A stretch of DNA of 64,000 nt, taken from positions 248,001-312,000 of the forward strand of contig NZ_BJDX01000002.1 of assembly GCF_005405365.1 (NCBI RefSeq). The letters run 5' to 3'. The position numbers and the translations under genes were made by a program. The DNA is from Enterococcus xiangfangensis. Lineage in GTDB: Bacteria > Bacillota > Bacilli > Lactobacillales > Enterococcaceae. Shown here in pieces: positions 25,191 to 34,307 of the stretch. The stretch's first letter is position 1. Each line of letters starts with the position of its first letter. The notes below the pieces were generated by a model that ran no database searches, was not told the origin of the DNA, and was given only the letters and a program-made list of their open reading frames with translations.

Positions 25191-25244
25191 AGTAATCGTT
25201 TTCATTAAACTTTAACCGAACTTGGCGGCAGTCTTTGTTATAAT
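25191..25244 (+). promoter_or_regulatory. pepX promoter with cre-like site
   Basis: Extended -10 TGTTATAAT (25236-25244). The reverse complement of 25191-25204 reads TGAAAACGATTACT, a cre match in 13 of 14 positions, placed upstream of the promoter. Confidence 0.5.
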
Positions 25245-25287
25245 TATTTTATCATCAGAAAAAAGTAAGAATAAAGGAGCGAAGTAA

Positions 25288-27678
25288 ATGAAGATCAATC
25301 AATTTGGTTTAAAACGTGTTTCATTTGACGAAGCAAAAAAAGAATTGCTGGCAGCTGGTTTTTTAGCGAGTGATTCTCCTCAAGATGCGACGAAATTATG
25401 GTTTAGATTTTTGCGAAAAAGTTTTTTGAACGTCCATGATGACAGTAGTTTTATAAATAAACTCGGCAACTTTTTAGCAGATGAAGAAACGGACTTAGCG
25501 ACATTCTATCGATCAGGAGATTCCTTGACTAAAGAAATCTTTTATACAGTGGGCATGCAATTATTAGAGTTTGAACCGGCGATTGATTTTGAGCCGAAAG
25601 AAGTGCTTGCTGAAGCTGAGAAAATTGGTGTTCCGCTTTTTGCTGGAGAGTTTGCTAGTGAGGAGACCGTCATTGAAGCATGGTATCTATTATTGACAAG
25701 TCATACTAAAAATGGCCTGAACTACTTAGATAAACTTGCTTCAGAAGGCTATTATGAGAACAATCCAGTCAGTAAACCATTCTTTTTCAATGGGAAGGCA
25801 CAAGCAGTTTTTGATACCACGCGCTTGATTCGTGAGGTCGTGTATGTGGAAGCGCCATTGGATACGGATAAAGATGGAAAACGGGATCTTTTAAAACTAG
25901 AAATTTTGCGTCCAGCTGAAACAGAAGCAGGCCTGCAAGTAGCGACTTTATTTACTGCAAGTCCGTACAGCCAAGGAGTCAATGGATCCGCCGGTGAAGA
26001 ATTGACTTATGATGTCAATGTGCCGTTGGAACGCAAGGAGCCGACTGAAACGACGTATGCCGAAATCCAATACAAACCAGAACCGATAGAATTACCAGCA
26101 GAACGAGAAGTAAGTGGCCAAGCAACACACGCGACAGAGACATTCAGTCGCGAAAATAATCACAGCTTGAACGACTTTTTCTTAGCACGGGGATTTGCTA
26201 TTGTATATGGCGCGGGGATCGGTACTCGAGATTCTGATGGGATCCAAACTTGTGGTTCTGTCGAGCAGACAACGGCGATGGCAGCTTACATTGAATGGCT
26301 GGCCGGTAATCGTCGCGCCTTTACAAATCGAACGGACAATATTGAGATCAAAGCATGGTGGAGTAACAAAAAAGTAGCGATGACCGGTAAATCATATCTT
26401 GGGACGCTGGCAACGGCTTGTGCGACTCGTCAAGTTGAAGGATTAGAAACGATTATCTCTGAAGCGGCGATTTCTAATTGGTATCAGTACTACCGTGATA
26501 ATGGGTTAGTCATCGCACCGGGAGGATTTCCTGGAGAAGACGCTGATGTTTTAGCAATCGAAACTTTCAGTAAAATGCGTAATGCTGGCGATTACTTGCA
26601 TAGCAAGAACTTTTTCTTGGACTACTTAAAAGAAATGGCTGAACTGCAAGATCGGAAAATGGGGAATTATAACACATTTTGGGATGAACGGAACTATTTG
26701 CCGTTTATCAAAGATATCAAGTGTGATGTTGTGATGGTTCATGGGCTCAATGACTGGAATGTAAAACCGCGACAAGTGGCAGATCTATGGGATGCATTAA
26801 AAGAGGTGCCTGTTGCGAAAAAATTGATTTTACACCAAGGACAGCATATCTATATCAATAATATGCCTTCACTGGATTTCCAAGATATGATGAACTTATG
26901 GCTGAGTCATAAATTATATGGTGTAGAAAACAACGCCAAGGAACTTTTGCCAGACATCGTGTATCAAAAAAATACAGCACCTGAAACGTGGGCGACTTTA
27001 GACGATTGGGCACCAGTTAGTGAAAAAGTTTATTATTTGGCTGAAAAAGCATTATCAGAAACTAATGCAACTGGTTCAGTCACATTTAATGATCGACTGC
27101 CAAAAGAACAATACGAAAGCTACACCAAAAATGTTGCTCTATGGGAAAAAGAATTGAAAACGGTAGGGCCAATGGAGAATCATCGCTATTTAGCCAAAAC
27201 TAAAGGTTTGGATCAAGCGATTTTCTTAAATGGTCGCCCTAAAGTGAAAATAAAAGTCGCTTCAAGTAGCGATTTAGGAATGTTGAGTTTTGAATTGATC
27301 GACTTTGGTCCTGCTAAACGCTTGAAACCAGTTCCGGATGTTTTAGTGCCGCATGGGTTACCGCTAGGCAGAAATTGGCGAGAAGACAATTTAGTAGAAT
27401 TTAAACTCGGTACAGAAGATGAATGTAAACTGATCACTCGCGGGCACATCAATTTACAAAATCGTGAAAATGCTTGGAAAGTCGATGACTTGAAAGCAAA
27501 TGAGTTTGTAGAAATCGAACTCAGTTTGCATCCGACGATGTATCACTTGCCGGCAGGCCGTCAAATTGGGTTAGCCGTTTATGGAACTGATTTTGGAATG
27601 ACTGTCCGCGGCAATCAAGATATCATGTATACAATCGACTTGGCAGCATCACAATTGATCTTGCCAATCGGTGAATAG
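25288..27678 (+). CDS. pepX: Xaa-Pro dipeptidyl-peptidase PepX
   Basis: 796 residues, S15 serine peptidase of lactic acid bacteria. Catalytic triad: S369 in GKSYLGT, D489 in HGLNDWNV, H520 in HQGQHIY. The N-terminal helical domain precedes the alpha/beta-hydrolase core, and a jelly-roll beta domain forms the C terminus. It removes X-Pro dipeptides from proline-rich peptides in the cytosol, working with the peptide uptake genes just upstream. ATG has AAAGGAG 9 bases upstream. Single-gene unit. Confidence 0.95.
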   Translation: MKINQFGLKRVSFDEAKKELLAAGFLASDSPQDATKLWFRFLRKSFLNVHDDSSFINKLGNFLADEETDLATFYRSGDSLTKEIFYTVGMQLLEFEPAIDFEPKEVLAEAEKIGVPLFAGEFASEETVIEAWYLLLTSHTKNGLNYLDKLASEGYYENNPVSKPFFFNGKAQAVFDTTRLIREVVYVEAPLDTDKDGKRDLLKLEILRPAETEAGLQVATLFTASPYSQGVNGSAGEELTYDVNVPLERKEPTETTYAEIQYKPEPIELPAEREVSGQATHATETFSRENNHSLNDFFLARGFAIVYGAGIGTRDSDGIQTCGSVEQTTAMAAYIEWLAGNRRAFTNRTDNIEIKAWWSNKKVAMTGKSYLGTLATACATRQVEGLETIISEAAISNWYQYYRDNGLVIAPGGFPGEDADVLAIETFSKMRNAGDYLHSKNFFLDYLKEMAELQDRKMGNYNTFWDERNYLPFIKDIKCDVVMVHGLNDWNVKPRQVADLWDALKEVPVAKKLILHQGQHIYINNMPSLDFQDMMNLWLSHKLYGVENNAKELLPDIVYQKNTAPETWATLDDWAPVSEKVYYLAEKALSETNATGSVTFNDRLPKEQYESYTKNVALWEKELKTVGPMENHRYLAKTKGLDQAIFLNGRPKVKIKVASSSDLGMLSFELIDFGPAKRLKPVPDVLVPHGLPLGRNWREDNLVEFKLGTEDECKLITRGHINLQNRENAWKVDDLKANEFVEIELSLHPTMYHLPAGRQIGLAVYGTDFGMTVRGNQDIMYTIDLAASQLILPIGE

Positions 27679-27685
27679 AGTAAAT

Positions 27686-27726
27686 TATCTCAAAATTGGG
27701 TCATTATCCAGTTTTGAGATTTTTTG
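27686..27726 (+). terminator. Terminator after pepX
   Basis: ATCTCAAAATTGG and CCAGTTTTGAGAT arms, 8-base loop, TTTTTT. Confidence 0.85.
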
Positions 27727-27761
27727 TGCTTTTCAGGCGGCTAGTTTTTTTCAAAAGGAAT

Positions 27762-27769
27762 GCTATACT
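27762..27769 (+). promoter_or_regulatory. Extended -10 promoter of the EamA transporter gene
   Basis: TGCTATACT (27762-27769 region). A start near 27776 would give a leader of about 20 bases and supports ATG 27796 rather than 27778. Confidence 0.5.
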
Positions 27770-27795
27770 AAGAAAAAATGAAAAAGGTGTTGAGT

Positions 27796-28704
27796 ATGAA
27801 AATCAAGGGAGTCATATTTGCTTGTTCAGCGGGGGCTCTGTGGGCAGTGTCAGGAATTATGTGTCAAATTTTGTTCAAAGAGTATTTAGTTTCGCCTGAA
27901 TGGCTGGCTAGTACACGTCTTCTAGCAGCTGGAGGTTTGCTGACAGGAATTAGTTTTTTTCAGCGAAGTGTTCCACGAAAAAATTTTTCATCAAAAGATT
28001 TGTTGAGTCTAGTATTGTTCTCTTTGATTGGAATGTTAGGAGTACAGTACACATATTTTAAAGCGATTCAATATAGCGGTGCGGCGATCGCAACGATTTT
28101 GCAGTTTACAGGACCGATCTTTATTTTTATTTTTTTAGTTTTACATAAAGAAAAGCGGATCAACCTTAGAGAAACTGCTTTATTGATTGTGACTTTTATC
28201 AGTGTTTTTTTGATCGTGACAAAAGGAGAGGTTGAAACGTTGAATATTTCAGCGGCAGGTTTTGTGATGGGGATTGCATCGGCGATCACACTAGCTTTTT
28301 ATACAATCCAGCCGCGAAAATTATTAGTGAAATATGGTGAAACACGTATCGCTGGTTTAGGTATGCTGATTGCTGGACTAACCTTTCAATTGATTCATCC
28401 AATCTGGCGGCCAGACTTTCAAATGGATAGTTATTCACTTAGTTTAGTCAGCAGCATTATTATATTTGGGACAGCGTTGCCTTTTTTATTTCAATTGTCC
28501 AGTCTGCGGTTTATTGAAGCCTCGTTAGCGGGTGTGTTGACCGTAACTGAACCGATCTTGGCGACGCTATTGAGTGTACTACTTTTTAATAGTCAGTTTA
28601 CAAAAATCCAGTTGCTGGGGTTTGTTGGGGTAATTATTTCAGTTATTTTATTGACACGCTTGTCGGATAAAAAAATCGTGCCAGAAGATGAGTTGACAGA
28701 TTGA
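27796..28704 (+). CDS. EamA/DMT family transporter, RhaT/YdcZ-like metabolite exporter
   Basis: 302 residues from ATG 27796 (AAAGGTG at 27783-27789). Ten hydrophobic segments in two EamA repeats; first repeat ends with a GAAIATILQFTGPIFI motif, second with EASLAGVLTVTEPILATL. DMT proteins export amino acids or other metabolites; the substrate cannot be told. The TMEM175-like gene starts 54 bases later with no terminator between, so they may share a transcript. Confidence 0.85.
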   Translation: MKIKGVIFACSAGALWAVSGIMCQILFKEYLVSPEWLASTRLLAAGGLLTGISFFQRSVPRKNFSSKDLLSLVLFSLIGMLGVQYTYFKAIQYSGAAIATILQFTGPIFIFIFLVLHKEKRINLRETALLIVTFISVFLIVTKGEVETLNISAAGFVMGIASAITLAFYTIQPRKLLVKYGETRIAGLGMLIAGLTFQLIHPIWRPDFQMDSYSLSLVSSIIIFGTALPFLFQLSSLRFIEASLAGVLTVTEPILATLLSVLLFNSQFTKIQLLGFVGVIISVILLTRLSDKKIVPEDELTD

Positions 28705-28758
28705 AAGTTGACGATATTTGTGGGGATAAAACTAGAATTATCAATAGGAGTTGTGTGT

Positions 28759-29703
28759 ATGAAAGAACGAGTTGTCGTCTTTGGGGATGCAATCATCGCA
28801 ATTATTTTGACCATTATTGTTTTGGAGTTGCCGATTCAAACGGCAGCAAATGGGATCGTAGATATTGTCTCATTATTGAGAGCTATCGGGATTTATTTTA
28901 TTAGTTTTTGTTTTGTGGCAAATTTGTGGTTTCAGACGGGATATGCCTTTAATAAAATAGAGCAAGTAAAAAATAAAGAACTAGTCATTTATTTACTATT
29001 ATTATTCTTTTTGTCATTGGTTCCTTCTGCAACACGGTTGCTGATCGAAGATACGACCAAACAAACACTTTTGATCTATGGGGTGTTGACGCTTATCGTG
29101 ACAGCTGTGATGCGTCGGTTGATTACGGCCTTAACAAAACAAGCATTGAAAGAGGATCATCAGCGGAAACACCGAATCGCTGAGCTGAATAAGCAAGACG
29201 CTTTGTCGGTAGTTCTTCGAGTAATCATTCTAATTTTTGGCCTTTTTTTCATAAAACCGGTATTGATTATTTATTTGGTCTTACCTATTATGGCTTTTTT
29301 ACAAAATATCGTGGATCGTGAGGAAGATAATCTACTCGCGTCATTGGATAGCCAACAACAAGCAGATTATTTTCAAGACCGAAATCAAGTCTGGGGCAAT
29401 TCGATGCGGCGCTATTCAACATTGCTGCGAGATTCAATGAAAGAGGGCAGTGAACAGGATCCTGATCGTTGGAAGCAAGTCATGGCTGTTTGGGAAGACC
29501 ATATCGATAAAGAAATCAATGAACGAAAAGAGCATCTTCCATCACTAAATGGAAATGAAAAGCGGCGGATGGAAAGTGAAATCACTCGTTTAGAAAAACA
29601 AAAAGAGAAACTAATGATGCAAAAGGCATTAACCGAACAAAACAGAGGTCAGGAAAAGGGACTGAGAAAACAGCGGTTGAAGCAACGGAATTTCAGGAAA
29701 TAG
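28759..29703 (+). CDS. TMEM175-like (DUF1211) potassium channel with long cytoplasmic tail
   Basis: 314 residues from ATG 28759 (AGGAG 8 bases upstream). The first helix carries FGDAIIAIILTIIVLELP, a variant of the selectivity-filter motif FSDxxxxxxxT of bacterial TMEM175 channels. About six membrane helices fill residues 1-195. The last 120 residues are highly charged and helical with a coiled-coil look, ending in a Lys/Arg-rich tail. Prokaryotic TMEM175 proteins are usually near 200 residues, so the tail is an extension, perhaps for assembly or regulation. Ser of the filter is Gly here. Confidence 0.75.
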   Translation: MKERVVVFGDAIIAIILTIIVLELPIQTAANGIVDIVSLLRAIGIYFISFCFVANLWFQTGYAFNKIEQVKNKELVIYLLLLFFLSLVPSATRLLIEDTTKQTLLIYGVLTLIVTAVMRRLITALTKQALKEDHQRKHRIAELNKQDALSVVLRVIILIFGLFFIKPVLIIYLVLPIMAFLQNIVDREEDNLLASLDSQQQADYFQDRNQVWGNSMRRYSTLLRDSMKEGSEQDPDRWKQVMAVWEDHIDKEINERKEHLPSLNGNEKRRMESEITRLEKQKEKLMMQKALTEQNRGQEKGLRKQRLKQRNFRK

Positions 29704-29716
29704 CGGATCACTCACC

Positions 29717-29752
29717 AAATACCAAGCCAAACGTCTTTGGCTTGGTATTTTT
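29717..29752 (+). terminator. Terminator after the TMEM175-like gene
   Basis: AATACCAAGCCAAA-CGTC-TTTGGCTTGGTATT then TTTT. Its right arm also contains TTGGTA, the likely -35 of the next gene (TATAAT at 29765-29770, 17-base spacer). Confidence 0.85.
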
Positions 29753-29806
29753 TGACTTCTTTTGTATAATGAACTATAAATATCGCAAGAGAGCTAGGTG
29801 AAGTAA

Positions 29807-30355
29807 ATGGCACTAACGATGATCGAACATCCAATAAAAATGTATATTCGGCGTGATCTAGGTATCACTGTTGAACAATTTGGCAAACTTGCTGGGATTC
29901 CACAATCCACTTTAGCAACATGGATCAAACGCGATCGGCGCGTAGAAAAATTGCCGATAGATTTTTATAGTGCGTTGGCGACTGTACGCAAGCAAAAAAT
30001 CGAGGTAGTTTATGGTGAGTTGTTAGAGTGGCAACAGCGGTATGATCGTTATAAACAAGAAAGTCTTCAAACGATTGCAGACGAGCAGCCGCTGTTTTCA
30101 CTAGCGGCAGAAGAAGGGCGGAATATTTACCGGATTTATCGTACTCGGCAAATAGAAAGTCAGCTGCTTGAACCGTCTCGTCGCTTAAGAAAAGCGATTG
30201 ATCAGTTGAATGCGCAACATTTCATTCAAGTAATGATTGAGATTTACGGGACAGTGGAAGTACCGCTACCGACTTGGATCGCAAAATCTTTTAATAAGAG
30301 TGAGCTGAAAGAAATCGGGCAAGCCTTTTACAATGAGTTATTGATGAAAGGATAA
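29807..30355 (+). CDS. Hypothetical protein with N-terminal helix-turn-helix
   Basis: 182 residues. Residues 15-60 look like an XRE-type helix-turn-helix (ITVEQFGKLAGIPQSTLATW), followed by helical charged segments with no recognised domain. Promoter TTGGTA-17-TATAAT sits partly inside the previous terminator. AGGTGAAG lies 7 bases upstream of the ATG. Possibly a DNA-binding regulator, but the C-terminal part is not recognised. Convergent with the next minus-strand gene. Confidence 0.6.
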   Translation: MALTMIEHPIKMYIRRDLGITVEQFGKLAGIPQSTLATWIKRDRRVEKLPIDFYSALATVRKQKIEVVYGELLEWQQRYDRYKQESLQTIADEQPLFSLAAEEGRNIYRIYRTRQIESQLLEPSRRLRKAIDQLNAQHFIQVMIEIYGTVEVPLPTWIAKSFNKSELKEIGQAFYNELLMKG

Positions 30356-30395
30356 GCTTTGTGCTAGCAGTAGGCAGCTTGTACCATGAAAAATA

Positions 30396-30447
30396 ACGTG
30401 CACTCCTTAAGTTAGATTTGTCCAACTTAAGGAGTGCACGTTTGCTA
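30396..30447. terminator. Bidirectional terminator, 18-base perfect inverted repeat
   Basis: ACGTGCACTCCTTAAGTT (30396-30413) and its exact complement (30424-30441) around a 10-base loop, between convergent genes. Confidence 0.85.
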
Positions 30448-30448
30448 G

Positions 30449-30778
30449 TTAAAGCTCTTCTTTAATAGTTGCGGTGATCTTTTTTAAGCTATCTGTCATT
30501 TGACCAGAATGTTTGATAATATCAGATACCCGTAAGAAACTGTTTTTGTACATGGCCACCTCATGAAATTTTTTATATTTCTCTTCGATTTCATTAAAAG
30601 TGACGGGTTTACGGTCATCCTTTTCTACTGTTTCTGAACCATTCACATAATGCATCCCTAAAAAAGAGAGGGCATCATTGATTCCATCTAAAAATGCTTC
30701 GTATTCCTCTTGCCGGATCTTGCCGTCTGCTAAACGCTGACGCTGTTTTTCAATAAATAGTTCGATTACTTGTTCCAC
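30449..30778 (-). CDS. Hypothetical helical protein (109 aa)
   Basis: 109 residues from GTG 30778, with AGGAGG 7 bases upstream. Soluble, acidic and helical: N-terminal half FIEKQRQRLADGKIRQEEYEA then a Lys-rich C-terminal half. Family not recognised. Single-gene unit with a shared terminator at its 3' end. Confidence 0.6.
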   Translation of the reverse strand: MEQVIELFIEKQRQRLADGKIRQEEYEAFLDGINDALSFLGMHYVNGSETVEKDDRKPVTFNEIEEKYKKFHEVAMYKNSFLRVSDIIKHSGQMTDSLKKITATIKEEL

Positions 30779-30901
30779 TCACAATCCTCCTGTCGCTATG
30801 CATTTTTCTTATTACTCATCATGATTATTGTACTATGAAACAAAGTATTTGTGTTATAAAAAAAATAAAAATTTTGGATAGCTAGAAAAACAGGACTCTT
30901 T

Positions 30902-30961
30902 TTGTCAACAAACAATGAATTTTCAAAATAATTTGACAATTTGGTTTTTTTTCGGAATAAT
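30902..30961 (+). promoter_or_regulatory. Promoter and operator candidates for the Lrp-aminotransferase operon
   Basis: TTGACA (30933-30938), 17 bases, AATAAT (30956-30961), near consensus. TTGTCAA (30902-30908) and TTGACAA (30933-30939) form an inverted pair that could bind the Lrp-type protein. AATTTTCAAAATAAT at 30918-30932 is a weak CodY-box match (12 of 15). Confidence 0.6.
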
Positions 30962-31012
30962 GATAAAAGATTAAAATTACCTGATAAATTGCTAAATTAA
31001 AGGAGACATTAG

Positions 31013-31507
31013 ATGGAACAAAAAAAACGCAAGCAATTGTTAACATTGATTGAAGCGGACTGCCGTTTGAGTACTGAAGAATATGCTGTAATGTTGGGCG
31101 AGGATGAACTCGTTGTTGCTGCAGAAATCAAACGATTGGAGCAAGAAAAAATTATTTGTGGGTATCGCGCTTTGATCGATTGGGACAAAGTGGAAGATGA
31201 TTGGATTGAGGCGCTTGTTGAGGTTCAAACCATTCCTAGAGGAGAAGAAGGGAATCGCGAAATCGCTGAACGAGTTCGTAAATTTCCTGAAGTTAAATCG
31301 TTCTTTTTTGTCAGTGGTGGGTTTGATTTTATTTTACTGTTGCAAGGACGTAATTTTAAAGAGATCTCGAAATTTATTTCGACTAATTTAGCATCAATTC
31401 CTGATGTTTCAGGAACACAGACTCATTTTTTATTAGAAAAATACAAAGAGTGGGGGATCGATTTGGATCAAACGGACTCCGATCCTAGAATCCAGGTGAG
31501 CCTATGA
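31013..31507 (+). CDS. Lrp/AsnC family transcriptional regulator (AlaR-like)
   Basis: 164 residues: winged helix-turn-helix at residues 5-60, then an RAM/ACT-like effector domain (GGFDFILLLQGRNFKEI). The start is an ATG after AAAGGAGA. Its stop overlaps the aminotransferase start by 4 bases (ATGA). The same pairing, regulator plus alanine aminotransferase, is known in B. subtilis (alaR-alaT), so it likely controls its own operon in response to an amino acid. Confidence 0.85.
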   Translation: MEQKKRKQLLTLIEADCRLSTEEYAVMLGEDELVVAAEIKRLEQEKIICGYRALIDWDKVEDDWIEALVEVQTIPRGEEGNREIAERVRKFPEVKSFFFVSGGFDFILLLQGRNFKEISKFISTNLASIPDVSGTQTHFLLEKYKEWGIDLDQTDSDPRIQVSL

Positions 31508-32670
31508 GAGATTTTTTAACGAAAAGAATTACAGATCTGCAACCATCCGGTATTCGTAAGTTTTTTGACATTGTTTCTGAACAGCCGGATGCGATTTCTT
31601 TAGGAGTCGGTGAGCCAGACTTCGATACGCCTTCTCACATGGTTCAAGAAGGGGTCCGTTCGCTTCAAGAAGGGCGAACATTTTATACTGCTAATGCGGG
31701 ACTACTTGAATTACGTGAAAAGATCAGCGATTATTTATTGTTTCGCAATAAAATCAAATACGATCCAAGGAATGAAGTAATCGTGACAGTGGGCGGCAGC
31801 GAGGCTATCGATATGGCATTACGGATTTTTGTGGAGGCCGGCGATGAAGTGATCATTCCGCAACCAAGTTTTGTCTGTTATGAACCGATTACACAAATGG
31901 CTGGCGGAACACCGGTGACGATCGATCTGAAGGCAGAAAATCAATTTAGATTGACACCGGAAGAACTTGAAAGTGTACTGACGGAAAAAAGTAAAATTTT
32001 GATCTTATCGTATCCGAACAATCCAACTGGTGGTACGATGGATCGAGAAGCTTTGATTAAAATCGCGGATGTCGTGAAGAAACACGATCTATTGGTCATT
32101 ACCGATGAAATCTACGCGGAACTAATGTATGATGAACCGTTCACCAGTATTGCGGAACTGCCGGGAATGCGGGAACGAACGATCGTCATTAATGGTTTTT
32201 CAAAAGGATTTGCTATGACGGGCTGGCGGTTAGGTTTTGTGGCTGGGCCTGAAATATTTATGGAACAGCTATTGAAACTTCATCAATACACGATTATGGC
32301 AGCGCCAACGGCAAGTCAATACGCTGCTTTAGCTGGTTTGAAAAATAATTGGCAAGAAACGGTAGAACCAATGCGCTTATCCTATGAAGAACGTCGGAAT
32401 TATTTGCATCATGCGTTAGAAAAAATGGGATTGCCTTGCTACAAAGCCAAAGGAGCATTCTACCTCTTTCCACAGATCAGCCAATTTGGCTTAACTAGCG
32501 AAGAGTTTGCACTACGATTATTAGAAGAAGAAAAGCTGGCTGTAATTCCTGGTTCAGCTTTTGGAAAAAGCGGGGAAGGGTTTTTACGTCTTTCATATGC
32601 TTATTCAATTTACGAATTAAAAGAGGCAATCCAACGGCTAGAACGTTTTGTATTGCGTTTGAAGCAGTAA
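31504..32670 (+). CDS. Class I/II PLP aminotransferase, AlaT/YugH-like
   Basis: 388 residues, fold-type I. PLP lysine K234 in NGFSKGFAMTGWRLG; substrate/PLP motifs SYPNNPTGG and TDEIYAELMYD; the C-terminal Arg motif FLRLSYA. Features such as LQPSGIRKFFDIVSE and HQYTIMAAPTASQYA match B. subtilis YugH (AlaT) better than aromatic or aspartate enzymes. It probably transfers the amino group between alanine and 2-oxoglutarate/glutamate. Translationally coupled to the Lrp gene. Confidence 0.8.
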   Translation: MRDFLTKRITDLQPSGIRKFFDIVSEQPDAISLGVGEPDFDTPSHMVQEGVRSLQEGRTFYTANAGLLELREKISDYLLFRNKIKYDPRNEVIVTVGGSEAIDMALRIFVEAGDEVIIPQPSFVCYEPITQMAGGTPVTIDLKAENQFRLTPEELESVLTEKSKILILSYPNNPTGGTMDREALIKIADVVKKHDLLVITDEIYAELMYDEPFTSIAELPGMRERTIVINGFSKGFAMTGWRLGFVAGPEIFMEQLLKLHQYTIMAAPTASQYAALAGLKNNWQETVEPMRLSYEERRNYLHHALEKMGLPCYKAKGAFYLFPQISQFGLTSEEFALRLLEEEKLAVIPGSAFGKSGEGFLRLSYAYSIYELKEAIQRLERFVLRLKQ

Positions 32671-32718
32671 ATAAACCTTTTTGAAACTATGATAGAAGTA
32701 AATAACTTCAAGAAAATA

Positions 32719-32762
32719 GAAAAAACGGTTGTGACAAGATTCTTGTCATGACCGCTTTTTTA
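32719..32762 (+). terminator. Terminator after the aminotransferase gene
   Basis: AAAACGGTTGTGACAAGA/TCTTGTCATGACCGCTTTT arms with one mismatch region and T-run; TGTGACA core. Confidence 0.8.
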
Positions 32763-32979
32763 TAACTGACAGCGTAATACGAGGAGTGTTTTGAACACTA
32801 GTAAAAGCCCAGCTATAAATAGAGAAAGTGTCAGTTTGTTTGATCTACTTATACAGAAATAATCTGTGAGTTAGATAAAACTTCGTCTATATATTTGCTA
32901 AAAGCATTCTTACGTTTCATGATAAATGATAAGATGAAATTGTACCTTAGAAATCAAAAAGTTAATGAGGGAGGTTTTT
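32763..32979 (+). other. Intergenic region before the AI-2E family gene
   Basis: No gene is seen. AT-rich, with GAGGGAGG at 32968-32975 as the ribosome site of the next gene. I could not find a convincing -35/-10 pair. Confidence 0.4.
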
Positions 32980-34098
32980 ATGCTTTCACGTTTCAAACAG
33001 TCAAAATTACTCTTTTGGACAGTCGAGATGGTCTTGGCGATCATCGGTATTTATTTTATTTTACAAATGCCCGATGTCTTTAAACCAGTGATAGGAATGA
33101 TTTCTGCTATTTTACTGCCACTGTTGATTGCTGGGTTTCTCTATTACATGTTTGATCCAATCGTTGTTTTCTTAGAAGAACGGGCGGGAATTCCGCGCGT
33201 CTTTGGCTTTCTCTTAGCCTTCATCGTTATCGCTGTCGTGATTGTTTTGATCACGATGAATGCTGTTCCAAAGATGATCGAGCAAACGGTTCAACTGACA
33301 CAAAATTTACCAGTCTATGCTGAAGAGACTGGACAGTGGTTAAATGAACTAGGCAGCCGATCAGAGTTTAAAAACTTTAATTTGGAGGACCAACTGGCTT
33401 CTGCAAATTTGACTATCAACAACTTGATTCAAATGGGCATCGTCAGTATAACTTCCAGCTTATCACTGATTGTTAGTTTTGCGATGAAATTTTTTGTGCT
33501 ATTGTTTACAGTACCGTTTATTTTAATTTTTATGTTCAAAGATGGGCATAAATTTTTAGATGCAGTCTCTCATTTTTTTCCTTTGTCGATTCGTAAAGAA
33601 CTGCGGCAAACGGTTCGTGAATTAAATGAAACACTTTCAACTTATATCAGCAGTACCGTTTTAGACGCTTTTATCATTGGCGTGTTAAGTTTTATTGCAA
33701 TGACTATTTTTAAACAGCCGTATAGTTTGTTACTGGCTATTTTTTGCGGAGTCACAAATATCATTCCTTATGTAGGGCCTTTTATTGGAGCAGTGCCCGC
33801 AATCATTGTCGGCTTATTTGTTTCTCCTGCACAAGCAGTATATATGGGATTATCGATCTTGGTCATTCAGCAATTAGACGGCAATTTAATCAAACCACTA
33901 CTTTTTGGCAAATCATTGAATATTCATCCTTTGACCATTATTTTGGTTTTGATTGGTGCAGGCAGTGTTGCGGGGATCCTGGGCATGTTGATCTGTATCC
34001 CGGTTTATGCGGTAATCAAGACATTGATCATCAATATGCATAAAATTTATCAACTTCGCCGAGAAAGTCAGTTGTTTAAAGAAAATGGCAAAAGTTAA
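32980..34098 (+). CDS. AI-2E family transporter (PerM/YdbI type)
   Basis: 372 residues from ATG 32980 (GGGAGG 5 bases upstream). Seven to eight membrane helices with the family motifs YVGPFIGAVPAIIVGL and QQLDGNLIKPLLFGKSLNIHP (first twenty residues of it), plus a long extracytoplasmic loop at residues 80-150. Family members include a putative autoinducer-2 exporter and sodium/proton antiporters; many have unknown substrates. Single-gene unit with a strong terminator. Confidence 0.85.
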   Translation: MLSRFKQSKLLFWTVEMVLAIIGIYFILQMPDVFKPVIGMISAILLPLLIAGFLYYMFDPIVVFLEERAGIPRVFGFLLAFIVIAVVIVLITMNAVPKMIEQTVQLTQNLPVYAEETGQWLNELGSRSEFKNFNLEDQLASANLTINNLIQMGIVSITSSLSLIVSFAMKFFVLLFTVPFILIFMFKDGHKFLDAVSHFFPLSIRKELRQTVRELNETLSTYISSTVLDAFIIGVLSFIAMTIFKQPYSLLLAIFCGVTNIIPYVGPFIGAVPAIIVGLFVSPAQAVYMGLSILVIQQLDGNLIKPLLFGKSLNIHPLTIILVLIGAGSVAGILGMLICIPVYAVIKTLIINMHKIYQLRRESQLFKENGKS

Positions 34099-34108
34099 AG
34101 GGAAAGTA

Positions 34109-34141
34109 AAAAGAGTGTGACAATTGTCACACTCTTTTTTT
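34109..34141 (+). terminator. Terminator after the AI-2E family gene
   Basis: AAAGAGTGTGACA-AT-TGTCACACTCTTT and T-run; TGTGACA core. Confidence 0.9.
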
Positions 34142-34307
34142 CATTAAACGGCAAGCAGCAATTCTTTCGAAAATAAACTGAGATTCCAAAAAAATTAAAG
34201 CAACAGTTTTTGAAAATTCCTTCTGCTTTCTTGAAGCTGTCCGTTATGGTCACTAGCTCGTTGAATTATTGTGAAATTTTTTCATAAATCAGGATCATAA
34301 AAAATAA

